Of a stretch of DNA of 64,000 bases, positions 1 to 8,824 are shown in pieces. The notes under the pieces are model-generated. The model saw only the letters and a list, made by a program, of their open reading frames with translations, was not told where the DNA came from and searched no databases. The stretch covers positions 3,844,001 to 3,908,000 of the forward strand of contig NZ_CP125655.1 in assembly GCF_030053835.1 (NCBI RefSeq). Reading direction: 5' to 3'. Within the stretch, counting starts at the first letter, position 1, and each line of letters starts with the position of its first letter. This DNA is from Cellulomonas sp. ES6 (GTDB lineage: Bacteria > Actinomycetota > Actinomycetes > Actinomycetales > Cellulomonadaceae). Position numbers and translations under genes: made by a program.

Positions 1-638
1 ACGTCGTCTGGGCCGTGCCGTACCTGCCGATCGACCCGAAGGACGTCGGCCGGTCGTACGAGGCGATCATCCGCGTCAACTCGCAGTCCGGGAAGGGCGG
101 CATCAGCTACCTGATGAAGTCCGAGCGCGACCTGGACCTGCCGCGCCGGCTGCAGATCGAGTTCTCGCAGGTCGTGCAGCGGTTCACCGACGCGAACGGC
201 AGCGAGGTCACCGCGGACGAGCTGTGGCGGATCTTCACCGACGAGTACCTGCCCGTCGAGCCGGGGTCCGACCTCGCGCCGTGGGGCCGGTTCGCGCTGC
301 GCGGCACCCGCACCACCAGTGGCGAGGAGGGCCCGGACACGCTCGCGGTGGACCTCGTGGACGGCGGCGTGGACCGCACCGTCGAGGCGTCCGGCAACGG
401 GCCGATCGCGGCGTTCGTCGCGGCGCTCGGGCAGGTCGGCGTCCGCGTCCAGGTGCTCGACTACGCCGAGCACGCCCTGTCCGCCGGCGGCGACGCGACG
501 GCCGCCGCGTACGTGGAGTGCGCGGTCGGCGACCAGACGCTCTGGGGCGTCGGCATCGACCCGTCCATCACGACCGCGTCGCTCAAGGCCATCGTGTCCG
601 CGGTGAACCGCGCCGAGCGCGCGTCCGCCCCCGCCTGA
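1..638 (+). CDS. leuA: 2-isopropylmalate synthase, C-terminal part (5' end outside window)
   Basis: LeuA condenses acetyl-CoA with 2-oxoisovalerate in the first committed step of leucine synthesis. The open frame runs in from the left edge (codons in phase with base 3). About 211 residues are visible: the stretch [17 protein letters not shown] followed by the SGKGG..Y.M motif typical of the linker and C-terminal regulatory domain of the long actinobacterial LeuA, where leucine feedback acts. The catalytic barrel lies upstream and cannot be inspected. The gene ends with TGA at 636-638 and is followed by a GC-rich hairpin. An internal GTG at 15 is not the real start, because the frame stays open to the window edge. 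Confidence 0.93.
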   Translation, partial: VVWAVPYLPIDPKDVGRSYEAIIRVNSQSGKGGISYLMKSERDLDLPRRLQIEFSQVVQRFTDANGSEVTADELWRIFTDEYLPVEPGSDLAPWGRFALRGTRTTSGEEGPDTLAVDLVDGGVDRTVEASGNGPIAAFVAALGQVGVRVQVLDYAEHALSAGGDATAAAYVECAVGDQTLWGVGIDPSITTASLKAIVSAVNRAERASAPA

Positions 639-657
639 CCCGGCGCGGGCCCCACGA

Positions 658-689
658 CGGGGGCCGGCACCACCCCTGACCGGCCCCCG
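658..689 (+). terminator. GC-rich hairpin after leuA
   Basis: Bases 658-667 pair perfectly with 680-689 (10 bp), leaving a 12-nt loop, 20 nt after the leuA stop. There is no T-run, so it is a terminator-like hairpin rather than a classical intrinsic terminator. Confidence 0.5.
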
Positions 690-770
690 CGCCCGGTCCC
701 GCCCACCGCGCCACCCGCGCGCCGGTGCGGGGCCGGGCGTCGCCGCGTCCGGTCGCATCGACTCCCCCCC

Positions 771-987
771 GGTCGTTCGGATCCGAACGACCGGACTCGC
801 CGGGTGTGTCGGTGCGAACGGATCCGAACGACGGACCACGGGAGCGCAGAGGACCGGGCAGTCGGGGGTGCGCGGGCGGCCGGGTGTCAGCGGTGCGCGG
901 GCGGCCGGGTGTCAGGGGTTGCGCGGGCGGAGGGATCCGAACGACCAGGCGCGCCGGGCGTGTCGGCGCGAGGGGATCCGAACGGCC
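771..987. repeat. Spacer repeats: 22-bp palindrome, 25-bp tandem repeat, 41-bp-period repeat
   Basis: The ~450-bp leuA-recO spacer holds layered repeats. Bases 771-792 are a perfect 22-bp palindrome centred on GGATCC. The core GGATCCGAACG occurs at about 779, 820, 933 and 974. Copies 1-2 and 3-4 are each 41 bp apart and share the intervening GCCGGGYGTGTCGGYGCGA. Between the pairs lies a tandem repeat of period 25: identical 22-mers at 869-890 and 894-915 with a partial third copy to 930. No plausible protein fits here. The function is unknown. Confidence 0.8.
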
Positions 988-1080
988 GGAGGCTCGGGGC
1001 GTGTGGGGGACCGGGGGGCGCTCCGTGCAGGGTGCGCGGGCGGGCGGCGCGGGCAGCACGCGAACGGGGGCGCGGCGGGG

Positions 1081-1086
1081 GACAAT
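1081..1086 (+). promoter_or_regulatory. -10 box for leaderless recO-uppS mRNA
   Basis: GACAAT lies exactly 6 nt before the GTG start of recO, and there is no Shine-Dalgarno sequence. This matches the leaderless arrangement seen at many genes in this window. No clear -35 box was found. Confidence 0.6.
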
Positions 1087-1092
1087 AGGGGC

Positions 1093-1824
1093 GTGAGCCT
1101 CTACCGCGACGAGGCGATCGTGCTGCGCACCCACAAGCTCGGGGAGGCGGACCGGATCGTCACCCTGCTGACCCGCACCCACGGCAAGGTGCGCGCGGTC
1201 GCGAAGGGAGTCCGGCGCACGACGTCCCGGTTCGGGTCGCGGCTCGAGCCGTTCATGCACGTCGACGCCCAGCTCAGCACGGGCCGGAGCCTCGACGTCG
1301 TCACGCAGGTCGAGACCCTCGGCGCCTACGGCCGGCCGGTCTGCGAGGACTACGCGCTGTACACCGCGGGCACCGTGATGCTGGAGACCGCCGAGCGGCT
1401 GGTCGAGGCGGAGCGGGAGCCGTCGCTGCAGCAGTACTGGCTGCTGGTCGGCGCCGTGCGGTCGCTCGCCGGGCGCGAGCACGCGCCGGGGCTCGTGCTC
1501 GACTCGTACCTGCTGCGCGCCCTCGCCATCGCCGGGTGGGCGCCGTCGTTCACCGACTGCGCGCGCTGCGGCCGGCCCGGTCCGCACCACTCGTTCGCGG
1601 TCGCTCAGGGCGGTGCCGTCTGCCTGTCCTGCCGCCCGCCGGGCGCCACCGCGCCGGCGCCGGAGACCCTCAGCCTGCTGGCCGCGCTGCTCGCCGGGGA
1701 CTGGCCCGTCGCCGAGGCGTCCGCCGAGCGGCACCGCAAGGAGGGCAACGGGCTGGTGTCCGCGTACTCCCAGTTCCACCTGGAGCGCACGCTGCGCTCG
1801 CTGCCGATGGTCGAGAGGATCTGA
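1093..1824 (+). CDS. recO: DNA repair protein RecO
   Basis: RecO (243 aa) works in the RecFOR pathway, loading RecA onto SSB-coated gaps and annealing ssDNA. The protein opens with [20 protein letters not shown], the family's N-terminal OB-fold start, followed by [19 protein letters not shown] four-cysteine zinc motif (CARC...CLSC) lies near residues 155-180. GTG 1093 is chosen because homology begins there; the frame is open further upstream, but that part is repeat-derived. The TGA overlaps the uppS ATG (ATGA-type), so translation is probably coupled. The recO-uppS pairing is common in actinobacteria. Confidence 0.95.
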   Translation: MSLYRDEAIVLRTHKLGEADRIVTLLTRTHGKVRAVAKGVRRTTSRFGSRLEPFMHVDAQLSTGRSLDVVTQVETLGAYGRPVCEDYALYTAGTVMLETAERLVEAEREPSLQQYWLLVGAVRSLAGREHAPGLVLDSYLLRALAIAGWAPSFTDCARCGRPGPHHSFAVAQGGAVCLSCRPPGATAPAPETLSLLAALLAGDWPVAEASAERHRKEGNGLVSAYSQFHLERTLRSLPMVERI

Positions 1825-2600
1825 TGCCGGTCCCACCGCCGCCGCACCCCAGCGGCGCCCGCCCGCCCGTGCTGCCGAAGGAGCTCGTCCCGAAGCACGT
1901 CGCGATCGTCATGGACGGCAACGGCCGGTGGGCGAACGCGCGCGGGCTGCCCCGCACGGCCGGGCACGCCGCGGGGGAGGCGTCCCTGCTGGACGTCGTC
2001 GCCGGCGCCATCGAGATCGGCGTGACGCACGTGTCGGCCTACGCGTTCTCGACGGAGAACTGGTCGCGCTCGCCCGAGGAGGTGCGGTTCCTCATGGGCT
2101 TCAACCGGGACGTCCTGCGCCGGCGCCGCGACGTGATGAACGACTGGGGCGTGCGGGTGCGCTGGGCGGGCCGGCGGCCGCGGCTGTGGCGGTCGGTGAT
2201 CTCCGAGCTCGAGGAGGCCGAGCGCCTGACCGCGGGCAACACGACCTGCACGCTGACGATGTGCGTGAACTACGGCGGCCGGGCGGAGATCGCGGACGCC
2301 GCGAAGGCGATCGCGCAGGACGTGGCCGCCGGCCGGCTGCGCGCCGACAAGGTCAGCGAGAAGACGGTCCAGCGGTACCTCGACGAGCCGGACCTGCCCG
2401 ACGTCGACCTGTTCCTGCGGTCGTCGGGGGAGCAGCGCACGTCGAACTTCATGATCTGGCAGGCGGCGTACGCGGAGCTCGTGTTCCTGGACGAGCCGTG
2501 GCCGGACGTCGACCGGCGCCACCTGTGGCGGGCGATCGAGACCTACGCCCGCCGCGACCGCCGCTACGGGGGCGCGGTGGACCAGCCGGCGCAGGCCTAG
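1824..2600 (+). CDS. uppS: Isoprenyl (undecaprenyl/decaprenyl) diphosphate synthase
   Basis: This 258-residue cis-prenyltransferase extends farnesyl or geranyl diphosphate with isopentenyl diphosphate to make the lipid carrier for peptidoglycan and wall polysaccharides. Visible signatures are [12 protein letters not shown] (catalytic Asp and diphosphate-binding loop) near residues 30-41, AFSTENW, and the C-terminal [19 protein letters not shown] block with YAELVF. A proline-rich N-terminal extension of about 25 residues is typical of actinobacterial members. The ATG overlaps the recO stop. The exact chain length made cannot be read from sequence. Confidence 0.95.
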   Translation: MPVPPPPHPSGARPPVLPKELVPKHVAIVMDGNGRWANARGLPRTAGHAAGEASLLDVVAGAIEIGVTHVSAYAFSTENWSRSPEEVRFLMGFNRDVLRRRRDVMNDWGVRVRWAGRRPRLWRSVISELEEAERLTAGNTTCTLTMCVNYGGRAEIADAAKAIAQDVAAGRLRADKVSEKTVQRYLDEPDLPDVDLFLRSSGEQRTSNFMIWQAAYAELVFLDEPWPDVDRRHLWRAIETYARRDRRYGGAVDQPAQA

Positions 2601-2659
2601 CGTCCCGACCTGCGCGGACGCGGCCGGCGAACTGGGCCCCGGGTGTCGGTGGTGGGACC

Positions 2660-2665
2660 TAGGTT
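2660..2665 (+). promoter_or_regulatory. -10 box for leaderless VOC gene
   Basis: TAGGTT lies 6 nt before the ATG at 2672, with no ribosome-binding site between them. Confidence 0.6.
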
Positions 2666-2671
2666 GGGCCC

Positions 2672-3028
2672 ATGAGCGCGATGACTGTAGGCATGATCAA
2701 CTTCGACACGACGGACGCGGCGTCCCTGGCGGGCTGGTGGGCTCGGCACACCGGCGGCACGGTGCAGGACGAGGCCGGAGGCGGCTTCGTGCTCGTGACC
2801 TCCGAGGGCGGGCCGACGCTGGCGTTCCAGCGCGTGGCCGACCCGACGCCGGGCAAGAACCGGCTGCACCTGGACCTGCACGTGCCCGACCGGACCGCCA
2901 CGGCGCAGGAGCTCGTCGCCGACGGCGCGACCCTGGTCGCGGAGCGGACGGAGCACGGGTTCACGTGGACGGTGCTGGCCGACCCGGACGGCAACCAGTT
3001 CTGCCTGGCCCAGGAGGACGGCGCCTGA
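2672..3028 (+). CDS. VOC-superfamily (glyoxalase/bleomycin-resistance fold) protein
   Basis: A 118-residue single-domain protein with the beta-alpha-beta-beta-beta pattern of the vicinal oxygen chelate fold: an N-terminal GMINFDTTDAASLAGWW strand-helix and the C-terminal GFTWTVLADPDGNQFCLAQ, which matches the DP.GN.F.L end of these proteins. Family members include glyoxalases, dioxygenases and drug-binding proteins; the substrate cannot be predicted. It is probably monocistronic: it has its own -10 box and a convergent neighbour 29 bp downstream. Confidence 0.8.
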   Translation: MSAMTVGMINFDTTDAASLAGWWARHTGGTVQDEAGGGFVLVTSEGGPTLAFQRVADPTPGKNRLHLDLHVPDRTATAQELVADGATLVAERTEHGFTWTVLADPDGNQFCLAQEDGA

Positions 3029-3057
3029 CGGCGGGGCTGGGCGCGGGCGCGGCGGCG

Positions 3058-3717
3058 TCAGACGACGGGTGACGTCCGGTCCGCGGACGCGTCCGTCGCC
3101 GCCGGCCCGTCGGCCACGGGCCGCCGGCCGGCCCGGTGCCGGCGCAGGGCCACCACGACGACGACCGCGACGACGGCGACGACACCCGCCAGCGCCCACG
3201 GCGAGCGCGCAGCGAGTCCGACGGCTCCCCAGACGACGCCGAGCCCGACGGTGCCCCAGATCGCCGACCACGCGACGCTGCCGGGGACGGACGCGACGAC
3301 GAAGCGCAGGTAGGGCATCCGCAGCAGGCCGGCACCGACGAACACGGCCGTCTGCACGCCGACCGTCACGTAGGCGAAGGTCACGGCGAGCGGGCCCCAG
3401 CGGTGCACGAGGGCGAGCCCGCGGCGCGCGGCGCGGGTCTGCACGAGCCGCTGGGCGCGGGCGCGCAGGGCGGCGCCACGGCGGGCGTCGTCCTCGGCAG
3501 CGGCCGCGGCGGCGGCGGTGGCGGTGTCAGCAGCGGTGGCGTCAGCGGCGGGCGCACCGGCCACCGCCTGGTCCGCGAGGTGCGCGGCGCCCGAGTACAC
3601 GCCCCGCCCGAGCCAGTAGAACAGGTGCGAGCGCGCCATCACGATGACGAACAGCGCGGCGAACACGAACCACAGCGGGCGCCCCGCCATCCCGTACGCC
3701 GCAGCCACGTCCGTCAC
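3058..3717 (-). CDS. DedA/VTT-family membrane protein
   Basis: A 219-residue integral membrane protein. The N-terminal helix is followed by SHLFYWLGRG, then an Ala/Asp-rich cytoplasmic stretch (about residues 50-85), and then HRWGPLAVTFAYVTVGVQTA with VPGSVAWSAIWGTVG, the re-entrant-loop pattern of DedA/VTT (SNARE-associated) proteins. DedA proteins help recycle lipid carriers and maintain envelope homeostasis. The C-terminus has two further hydrophobic segments and a basic tail. The start is GTG at 3717. It converges on the VOC gene. The family call is good; the specific role is unknown. Confidence 0.7.
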   Translation of the reverse strand: MTDVAAAYGMAGRPLWFVFAALFVIVMARSHLFYWLGRGVYSGAAHLADQAVAGAPAADATAADTATAAAAAAAEDDARRGAALRARAQRLVQTRAARRGLALVHRWGPLAVTFAYVTVGVQTAVFVGAGLLRMPYLRFVVASVPGSVAWSAIWGTVGLGVVWGAVGLAARSPWALAGVVAVVAVVVVVALRRHRAGRRPVADGPAATDASADRTSPVV

Positions 3718-3781
3718 CCCGGGAAGTCTACGGGGGCACCCCGGGACGTTCGTCCGGCACGGAGCCCCCGGCGGCGCGTGC

Positions 3782-3787
3782 TACTGT
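3782..3787 (+). promoter_or_regulatory. Candidate -10 box for the PTS/licT operon
   Basis: TACTGT lies about 30 nt upstream of the RAT hairpin, so a transcript starting near 3795 would carry the whole antitermination leader. No convincing -35 box was seen. Confidence 0.4.
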
Positions 3788-3812
3788 CCTCGCCGAGCTT
3801 GAGCTCATCCAC

Positions 3813-3848
3813 AGGATTGTTACCCGCCACCGTCGCGGGGCAAGACCT
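3813..3848 (+). promoter_or_regulatory. RAT: ribonucleic antiterminator for LicT/BglG
   Basis: Starting GGATTGTTACC and ending GGGGCAAGACC, this matches the conserved GGATTGTTAC...GGCAAAACC architecture of RNA targets bound by the CAT domain of BglG/LicT antiterminators. Its 3' end (AAGACC) is shared with the left arm of the terminator that follows, so the two structures exclude each other. The cognate protein is encoded by the second gene of the operon. Confidence 0.88.
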
Positions 3849-3880
3849 GGGCCGCAGAGATGCGTCCCGGGTCTTTTTTT
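3842..3880 (+). terminator. Leader terminator of the PTS operon
   Basis: AAGACCTGGG (3842-3851) pairs with CCCGGGTCTT (3866-3875) through one wobble pair and is followed directly by a T-run to 3880. This is the only textbook rho-independent terminator in the window, which fits its role as a regulated attenuator ahead of the PTS gene. Confidence 0.9.
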
Positions 3881-3922
3881 GTGCCCGGACGCCGGTGGAC
3901 GTTTCCAACGAGGGAGTCCCAG

Positions 3923-6013
3923 ATGACGTCCGCGACGACGCGCGACAGGGCCGAGGAGATCATCGCGGCGGTCGGAGGACCGTCGAACGTCCTCAGCCTC
4001 ACCCACTGCGCCACCCGGCTGCGCTTCGAGCTGCGCGACGCCTCCGTGGTCGACCAGCCGACCGTGGAGCGGATCCCCGGCGTGATGGGCGCGGTGCCGC
4101 AGTCCGGCGACCGCTACCAGGTCGTCATCGGCGGCGCGGTGCAGACCGTGTACACGCAGATCATGCACCTGCCCGAGATGGCGGGGGTCGGCGCGGCCCG
4201 GCAGTCCGACGCGGACGTGAAGGCCGCGGCCCGGTCGAAGGCGCGCGGCAAGGTCGCGTGGCTCGACGCGGTGTTCGAGTACCTGTCGGACTCGTTCCGC
4301 CCGCTGCTCGGCGTGCTGCTGGGCGCGTCCCTGATCATCGCGTTCGCCGCGGTGCTCGACGCCCTCGGCGTCGTGGACTTCCGCGCGGCGGACAAGCCGG
4401 CGACCTGGGTGTTCGTCGACGCGATGTGGCGCGCGGTGTTCTACTTCCTGCCGATCATGGTGGCGTACAACGCCGCGAAGAAGCTGCAGGTCGACCCGTG
4501 GCTGGGCGCCACCGTCATGGCCGCGGTCATGACGCCGAACTTCCTCAGCCTGACGGACGCCGCGTCGACCGTCTGCACCACCAACGCGACGCTCGGCACG
4601 ACGGCCTGCGTGGCGGACGTCTTCGGGCTGCCGATGCAGCTCAACGACTACGGCGGCCAGGTGTTCGTGCCGCTCATCATGGTCGCGGTGCTCGCGCCGC
4701 TGTACCGCGGGCTGAAGCGGGTGTTCCCGGAGAACATCCAGATGGTGTTCGTGCCGTTCCTGTCGATGGTCGTCATGATCCCGGTCACGGCGTTCCTGCT
4801 CGGCCCGCTCGGCATCTGGCTCGGGTCGGGCCTCGGTGACGGCCTCGCGTGGCTGAACGGCAACGCGCCGATCGTGTTCGCCATCGTGATCCCGCTGATC
4901 TACCCGTTCCTGGTGCCGCTGGGCCTGCACTGGCCGCTGAACGCGCTGATGCTGGTCAACCTGAACACCCTCGGCTACGACTTCATCCAGGGCCCCATGG
5001 GCGCGTGGAACTTCGCCTGCTTCGGCGCCACCGCCGGCGTGCTCGTGCTCGCGGTGCGCGACAAGGACGTGCAGATGCGCCAGACGGCCACCGGCGCGCT
5101 CGCGGCGGGCCTGCTCGGCGGCATCTCCGAGCCGTCGCTCTACGGCATCCACCTGCGGTTCAAGCGGATCTACCCGCGCATGCTCGTCGGGTGCCTCGTG
5201 GGCGGCGTCATCATCGGCGTGCTCGGCGGCGTCGACACCCAGGCGTTCGCGTTCACCTCGCTGCTGACCATCCCGGTGTTCGACCCGATGCCGGTGTACG
5301 CCATCGCGGTCGCCGCGGCGTTCGCGGTCTCGATGGTGCTGGTCATCGTCTCCGACTACCGCACGCCGGAGCAGCGCGCCGAGGCCGCCGCCGCCCGGGC
5401 GCAGGCCGAGGCCGACCTCGCGCTCGAGGCCGCGGCCCCCGCCGCCGCCCCTGCTGCCACGTCGCCGTCCGCCGCGTCGCCGGCCGCCTCCCCGGCGGCG
5501 ACCGTCACGGCGACCGCCACGGCCGCCGCCCCCGCCGCGGTGGCGCTGGCGACCGCCCCGACCACGGTCGTGGCGTCGCCCGTCGCCGGCGAGCTGGTGC
5601 CCCTCGCGCAGGTCGCGGACCCGGTGTTCGCCTCGCAGGCCCTCGGTGAGGGCGTCGGCGTGGTGCCGACGTCCGGCGAGGTCGTCGCCCCGGTCGCCGG
5701 GGAGCTCGTGACGGTCGCGGACACCGGGCACGCGTTCGGGATCAAGACGGCCGACGGCGTCGAGGTGCTGGTGCACGTCGGCATCGACACCGTCCGGATG
5801 GCGGGCGAGGGCTTCGCGGTCGCCGTCGCCAAGGGCCAGCACGTCGCCGTCGGCGACCGGCTCGCGACCGTGGACCTCGACGCGGTCCGCGCCGCGGGCT
5901 TCGACACCACGACGGTCGTGACGGTGCTCAACTCGCGGGCGCTGACCTCGGTGTCGCCGCGTCCGGCAGGTAGCGTCGTCCCGGGCGACGCGGTCGTCGA
6001 CGTGGAGCCCTGA
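3923..6013 (+). CDS. Beta-glucoside-type PTS enzyme EIIBCA
   Basis: This 696-residue permease phosphorylates a sugar (probably a beta-glucoside) while importing it. Domain order is IIB (LTHCATRLRF, phospho-Cys about residue 29), a ten-helix-type IIC domain (about 110-490) with GISEPSLYGIHLRF, and a IIA domain with the phospho-histidine in VLVHVGID (about residue 618). IIC and IIA are joined by an unusually long Ala/Pro/Thr linker (about 495-555). ATG 3923 follows GAGGGA; an earlier in-frame codon at 3860 lies inside the terminator and is rejected. The RAT upstream and licT downstream make this a self-contained inducible operon. No beta-glucosidase gene lies next to it. Confidence 0.92.
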   Translation: MTSATTRDRAEEIIAAVGGPSNVLSLTHCATRLRFELRDASVVDQPTVERIPGVMGAVPQSGDRYQVVIGGAVQTVYTQIMHLPEMAGVGAARQSDADVKAAARSKARGKVAWLDAVFEYLSDSFRPLLGVLLGASLIIAFAAVLDALGVVDFRAADKPATWVFVDAMWRAVFYFLPIMVAYNAAKKLQVDPWLGATVMAAVMTPNFLSLTDAASTVCTTNATLGTTACVADVFGLPMQLNDYGGQVFVPLIMVAVLAPLYRGLKRVFPENIQMVFVPFLSMVVMIPVTAFLLGPLGIWLGSGLGDGLAWLNGNAPIVFAIVIPLIYPFLVPLGLHWPLNALMLVNLNTLGYDFIQGPMGAWNFACFGATAGVLVLAVRDKDVQMRQTATGALAAGLLGGISEPSLYGIHLRFKRIYPRMLVGCLVGGVIIGVLGGVDTQAFAFTSLLTIPVFDPMPVYAIAVAAAFAVSMVLVIVSDYRTPEQRAEAAAARAQAEADLALEAAAPAAAPAATSPSAASPAASPAATVTATATAAAPAAVALATAPTTVVASPVAGELVPLAQVADPVFASQALGEGVGVVPTSGEVVAPVAGELVTVADTGHAFGIKTADGVEVLVHVGIDTVRMAGEGFAVAVAKGQHVAVGDRLATVDLDAVRAAGFDTTTVVTVLNSRALTSVSPRPAGSVVPGDAVVDVEP

Positions 6014-6164
6014 GCCGCACCGCACCCACGCGGTACCGGCGGACGGCGCGGCGCCCGGCCCTCGCGGGTCGGGTGCGGCGCCGTCCGCCGTCCGCGTCCG
6101 TCCCGCAGCACCACCCGCGACCCACCCCGACCGAGCCGCCCGACCCCGACCCAGGAGCGACGCC

Positions 6165-7019
6165 GTGGACGTCCTGCGCGTGTTCAACAACAACCTGGTG
6201 CTGGCGCGCGACGACCGCGGCGCCGAGGTGATCCTCACGGGCCGCGGCCTGGGGTTCCAGGCGAAGCCGGGCGACCACGTCGCCGACGACCGGGTCGTGC
6301 GGGTGTTCCGGCCCGACGACGGCCGCGACCCCGACCACCTGGCCGGCCTGCTGGCGGGCATCCCGCCCGAGCACGTGCAGCTCGTCGGGGACGCCCTGAC
6401 GGAGATCGGGCTCGAGCGGCTCGCGGCCAAGCCGGCGCTCGTCGTCGCGATGGCCGACCACATCGGGTTCGCCCTGCGCCGCGCGGAGCAGGGCCAGGCG
6501 GTGGAGTACCCGCTGCTGGCCGAGGTGACCAACCTCTACGCCGAGGAGCACGAGCAGGCCACGGCGCTGCTCGCGGCGGTGAACGCGCGGGTCGGGACCC
6601 CGCTCCCGCCGACCGAGGCCGTGGGCCTGGCGCTGCACCTCGTCAACGCGGGGTTCGCGACCGGGGACCTGTCGTACAGCTACACGATGACCGGCCTGAT
6701 CCAGCAGTTCCTCGACGTCGTGGCCGGGGCGTACGGCGTCGAGCTGGTCCCCGGCAGCGTGAGCGTCGGCCGGTTCGTCACGCACCTGCGGTACCTGTTC
6801 GTCCGGATCCACCAGCGCCGCCAGCTCGACGACCACCGCCACTCCGCGGTCGGGGACGCGATCCGCCGGACCTACCCGGAGGCGTCCGAGACCGCGGACC
6901 GCCTCGCGCGGCTGGTGGAGCTGCGGCTGCAGGCCGGGCTCACCGAGGACGAGGTGTCGTACCTCGCGCTGCACGTCGCGCGCATCGCGCAGGACGCGCG
7001 CACGCCGGACGACGCGTAG
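6165..7019 (+). CDS. licT: LicT/BglG-family transcription antiterminator
   Basis: A 284-residue RNA-binding regulator. The N-terminal CAT domain (about 1-58) has RVFNNNLVLARD and VLTGRGLGFQAKPGD; two PRD domains follow (about 65-170 and 175-280), with conserved histidines in MADHIGFAL, EEHEQA, FVTHLRYL and YLALHVAR that take phosphate from PTS proteins. When dephosphorylated by an active permease it should bind the RAT at 3813-3848 and let transcription pass the terminator. AGGAG at 6153 sets the GTG start. The 150-bp gap after the EII gene shows nothing notable. It ends 6 bp from the convergent zinc permease gene. Confidence 0.92.
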   Translation: MDVLRVFNNNLVLARDDRGAEVILTGRGLGFQAKPGDHVADDRVVRVFRPDDGRDPDHLAGLLAGIPPEHVQLVGDALTEIGLERLAAKPALVVAMADHIGFALRRAEQGQAVEYPLLAEVTNLYAEEHEQATALLAAVNARVGTPLPPTEAVGLALHLVNAGFATGDLSYSYTMTGLIQQFLDVVAGAYGVELVPGSVSVGRFVTHLRYLFVRIHQRRQLDDHRHSAVGDAIRRTYPEASETADRLARLVELRLQAGLTEDEVSYLALHVARIAQDARTPDDA

Positions 7020-7025
7020 CGGCGG

Positions 7026-7961
7026 CTAGCAGCGCTCCGCGCCGGCGGCGGGCAGGTCGACGTCGTCCGGCAGCTCCGGGTGCGGGTCGTGGTGCGGGGC
7101 GTCGGAGCGCCGTGGGCGCAGCAGCGGGCGCGTGACCGCGACCAGCGCGTACAGGCCGATGGCGAGGAGCACGATCGTCGCGCCCGGCGGGATGTCCTCC
7201 CAGTACGTGATGGACAGCCCCACGATGCTGACGCCGACCCCGATCCCGCTGGCCACGGCCATCGTGCGGGCGAACGACCCGGCGAGCAGCTGGGCGACGG
7301 CGACGGGGACGATCATGAGCGCCGACACGAGCAGCAGCCCGACGACGCGCATCGCGATCGTGACGGTGAGCGCGGACATCGTCGCGACCACCATGTTGAG
7401 CGCGGTGACGGGCAGACCGGAGCCGCGGGCGAACTCCTCGTCGTGGCTGACGGCGAACAGCACGTGCCGCAGGCCGAGCCCGACGGCGAGCACCCCGACG
7501 GCCAGCCCCACGGTCCACCACAGGTCCCCGGTCGAGACGGTCGAGATGGACCCGAACAGGTAGGACACGAGGTTGGCGTTGGTGCCGCCCGCGAGCTTGA
7601 TGAGCAGCACGCCGCCGGCGATGCCGCCGTAGAACATCAGCGCGAGCGCGAGGTCGCCGGAGGTGCGGCCGCGGGCGCGCACCCACTCGATGACGACCGA
7701 GCCGATGATCGCCGCGACGACCGCGCCCGGGACGGCGAGCGTGTCCTGCGGGACCAGCCCGGCCCACGTGCCGACCAGCCAGCCCAGGGCGACGCCGGTG
7801 AGCGCGACGTGCCCGATGCCGTCCCCCATGAGGGCGAGCCGCCGCTGGACGAGGAACGTCCCGACGACGGGCGCCGCGGCGCCGACCAGGACCGCCGCGA
7901 GCAGGGCGCGCTGCATCAGCGGGGACGACAGCATCGACCCGAGGGTCTCGAACCAGGTCAC
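7026..7961 (-). CDS. znuB: Zinc/manganese-type ABC transporter permease
   Basis: The membrane subunit (311 aa) of an ABC-3 family metal importer. It has about eight hydrophobic segments, beginning PLMQRALLAAVLVGAAAPVVG and including RLALMGDGIGHVALTGVALG, both characteristic of ZnuB/MntB permeases. The cytoplasmic C-terminus is histidine-rich (SDAPHHDPHPELPDD). The GTG start overlaps the TGA of the ATPase gene (GTGA) behind GGAGG. Third gene of znuA-znuC-znuB. Zinc rather than manganese is inferred from the His-rich loops across the operon. Confidence 0.88.
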   Translation of the reverse strand: MTWFETLGSMLSSPLMQRALLAAVLVGAAAPVVGTFLVQRRLALMGDGIGHVALTGVALGWLVGTWAGLVPQDTLAVPGAVVAAIIGSVVIEWVRARGRTSGDLALALMFYGGIAGGVLLIKLAGGTNANLVSYLFGSISTVSTGDLWWTVGLAVGVLAVGLGLRHVLFAVSHDEEFARGSGLPVTALNMVVATMSALTVTIAMRVVGLLLVSALMIVPVAVAQLLAGSFARTMAVASGIGVGVSIVGLSITYWEDIPPGATIVLLAIGLYALVAVTRPLLRPRRSDAPHHDPHPELPDDVDLPAAGAERC

Positions 7962-8824
7962 GGGAGGACCTCCATCGACAGCCCGGTCGACCCGGCCTCG
8001 GGCGGCGGGGGGTCGGCGTGCGGGTGGGTGTGCTCGTGGCCGGCGCCGGCGTGCTCGCCGCGCGCGGTCGGCGGCGGGCCGTCGTAGACCACGCGGCCGT
8101 GCCGCAGGGCGACGGCCCGGTCGATGAGGTCGGCGAACGCCCCGAGCTCGTGCAGGATGACCAGGACGGTCCCGCCCGCGCGCTGCCGCTCGCGCACCGT
8201 GGCGACGAACGTCTCCTGCGTCGGCAGGTCGATGCCGGAGGTCGGCTCGTCCAGCACCAGCAGCTCGGGGTCGCGCACCAGGGCGCGCGCGATGAGCACC
8301 CGCTGCTGCTGCCCGCCGGACATCTGGAGCACCGACCGGCGCGCGTGCCCGGTCATGCCGACCTCGTCCAGCGCGGCCAGCGCGCGGCGGCGCGCGTCGC
8401 GGGGCGGGCGGAGCCGGCGGCCGTGCACCAGGCCGGACATGACGACCTCGAGCGCGGTCGCGGGGACGCCCGCACCGACGGGCAGGCGCTGCGGCACGTA
8501 GCCGACCCGCTCCCACGGCACGCCCGCACCGAGCGGTGCCCCGAGCAGGTGGACCTCGCCGGCGGTGCGCGGGACGATGCCGAGCAGCGCCCGCACCAGC
8601 GTCGACTTGCCGGAGCCGTTCGCGCCCAGCAGGGCGACGACCTCGCCGCGCTCGACGCGCAGCCCCACGCCGGTCAGGATCGGCTGGCCCCCGAGGACCA
8701 CGTCGACCCCGGTGGCCGAGACGGCGGGCACGGCCCCGGGCGGCTGCGGCGCGCCGGAGGGTCGCCGGGCGGGGTCGGCCGGGGCCGCCGGGGGGCCGGC
8801 GGGGCGGTCCGGTGCGTCGGTCAT
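7958..8824 (-). CDS. znuC: Zinc-type ABC transporter ATP-binding protein
   Basis: The ATPase (288 aa) of the metal importer. Walker A is GANGSGKST, the signature is MSGGQQQRVLIARAL, Walker B is LLVLDEPTSGID, and the switch His is in ILHELG. Two extensions stand out: a Pro/Ala-rich N-terminal tail of about 35 residues and a histidine-rich C-terminal tail (HAGAGHEHTHPHAD), which may bind or buffer Zn. The ATG overlaps the stop of the binding-protein gene (ATGA), which is preferred over a GTG two codons upstream. Central gene of a tightly coupled three-gene operon. Confidence 0.9.
   Translation of the reverse strand: MTDAPDRPAGPPAAPADPARRPSGAPQPPGAVPAVSATGVDVVLGGQPILTGVGLRVERGEVVALLGANGSGKSTLVRALLGIVPRTAGEVHLLGAPLGAGVPWERVGYVPQRLPVGAGVPATALEVVMSGLVHGRRLRPPRDARRRALAALDEVGMTGHARRSVLQMSGGQQQRVLIARALVRDPELLVLDEPTSGIDLPTQETFVATVRERQRAGGTVLVILHELGAFADLIDRAVALRHGRVVYDGPPPTARGEHAGAGHEHTHPHADPPPPEAGSTGLSMEVLP

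Noticed and set aside
771..987. CRISPR-like array in the leuA-recO spacer
   Set aside because: Only four short cores, spacers are themselves repeats, and there are no cas genes.
639..1092. Open frames through the leuA-recO spacer that extend recO upstream by 75 codons
   Set aside because: The extra part is encoded by repeats; RecO homology starts exactly at GTG 1093, next to a -10 box.
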